The notes below the pieces were generated by a model. It ran no database searches. It saw nothing but the letters and a program-made list of their open reading frames with translations, and was not told the origin of the DNA. A DNA stretch of 6,944 nucleotides from Bacillota bacterium. Its GTDB lineage: Bacteria; Bacillota; Bacilli; Alicyclobacillales; Alicyclobacillaceae. Position numbers and translations under genes: made by a program. Shown in pieces: positions 6,584-6,944 of the stretch. Location of the stretch: assembly GCA_021820805.1 (NCBI GenBank), contig JAKADF010000175.1, forward strand, positions 1-6,944. Reading direction: 5' to 3'. How positions within the stretch are numbered: position 1 is the stretch's first letter; every line of letters begins with the position of its first letter.

Positions 6584-6622
6584 TTTACACAATCTTAATA
6601 ATCCATACACAAAACTTTTATA
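6584..6622 (+). promoter_or_regulatory. putative Pho box (four 11-bp-spaced hexamers) before the DUF47 gene
   Basis: TTTACA (6584-6589), TTAATA (6595-6600), TACACA (6606-6611) and TTTATA (6617-6622) are spaced exactly 11 bp apart with 5-bp gaps. The Bacillus PhoP consensus is TT(A/C/T)A(C/T)A repeated with about 5-bp gaps. Three units match fully and the third at five of six positions. A weak -10 candidate TATGCT lies at 6632-6637. The gene downstream belongs to a family commonly linked to phosphate transport, which strengthens the reading. The DNA is AT-rich, so chance remains possible. Confidence 0.4.
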
Positions 6623-6694
6623 TTTTTTAGATATGCTTACTAAGCTAAGAGATAAGTCATAATATCACCATGATTTTCCGGGAGGTTTATTTGC

Positions 6695-6944
6695 GTGTCA
6701 AAACGAAATGACCAACTTTTCGACTATCTAGTGCAAATTTCGGATAATATTCGGCTTGCGGCTGACGTATTCGAAAGAGAACTGAAAGCTAAGCCCCTTG
6801 TTGGTGCACTCGCGAATGAAATCAAGGAGTTTGAGAGAAAAGGCGACGAGCTCACAAGTGGTTTAATTTCCTTACTGAATGCAACATACATAACCCCTCT
6901 TGACCGTGAAGACATCTTACAGCTTGCGATGACGCTTGATGATA
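6695..6944 (+). CDS. DUF47/PhoU-like protein, probable Pit phosphate transport accessory (partial, 3' end outside)
   Basis: A GTG start at 6695 follows GGGAGG (6680-6685) at 9 nt, and the frame stays open to the window edge (83 codons; the family is about 200-210 residues). The product begins MSKRNDQLFDYLVQIS, then has FERKGDELTSGLI and the family hallmark ITPLDREDI near residues 65-75. This is the DUF47 (PhoU-related) pattern of Bacillus YkaA-like proteins. They form soluble helical bundles and are often encoded directly upstream of a Pit-type low-affinity phosphate transporter. A pit gene just beyond the window is therefore expected but not seen. The putative Pho box upstream suggests control by PhoP-PhoR. 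Confidence 0.88.
   Translation, partial: MSKRNDQLFDYLVQISDNIRLAADVFERELKAKPLVGALANEIKEFERKGDELTSGLISLLNATYITPLDREDILQLAMTLDD

Overview
The window looks like chromosomal DNA of a low-to-medium GC Gram-positive bacterium (Bacillota, Bacillales-like). Evidence for this: strong AGGAGGTGA-type ribosome binding sites, GTG/TTG starts, Rho-independent terminators, a tRNA-Leu gene with encoded CCA, a DUF47 gene with a possible Bacillus-type Pho box, and an esterase whose MPLDP start and motifs closely resemble Alicyclobacillus EST2. A Bacillales or Alicyclobacillaceae-like host is an inference. No mobile element, CRISPR array or phage gene was recognised.

Layout. Positions 1-791 hold no intact gene. 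There is a minus-strand terminator hairpin at the left edge, then two TetR-type operator palindromes (178-193 and 245-258). These precede what reads as a decayed TetR-family regulator gene (about 275-530), whose DNA-binding helix-turn-helix can still be traced across frameshifts. The stretch 531-778 holds nothing I can name. From 792 to 6310 three plus-strand genes lie close together: a 925-residue GAF-GAF-PAS-GGDEF-EAL cyclic-di-GMP enzyme (792-3569), a thiamine-diphosphate enzyme resembling acetolactate synthase (3570 or 3615 to 5258), and a hormone-sensitive-lipase-family esterase (5366-6310). A terminator hairpin at 6326-6354 closes the group. Next is a minus-strand tRNA-Leu(UAA) gene with its own promoter and terminator (6361-6552). 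The window ends in the first 83 codons of a plus-strand DUF47/PhoU-like gene (6695 onward), preceded by four 11-bp-spaced hexamers that look like a Pho box.

How the genes may work together. The signalling enzyme stops one base-step before the first possible start of the acetolactate synthase-like gene, and no terminator was seen between the three genes, so they may be co-transcribed. The signalling enzyme has intact GGDEF, I-site and EAL residues and no membrane segment, so it is probably a cytosolic enzyme that could both make and degrade c-di-GMP in response to a ligand. Why it is linked to a thiamine-diphosphate carboligase/decarboxylase and a carboxylesterase is unknown. The most checkable unusual points are the apparent CTG start of the thiamine-diphosphate enzyme, the TetR relic with surviving operators, and the putative Pho box ahead of the DUF47 gene.
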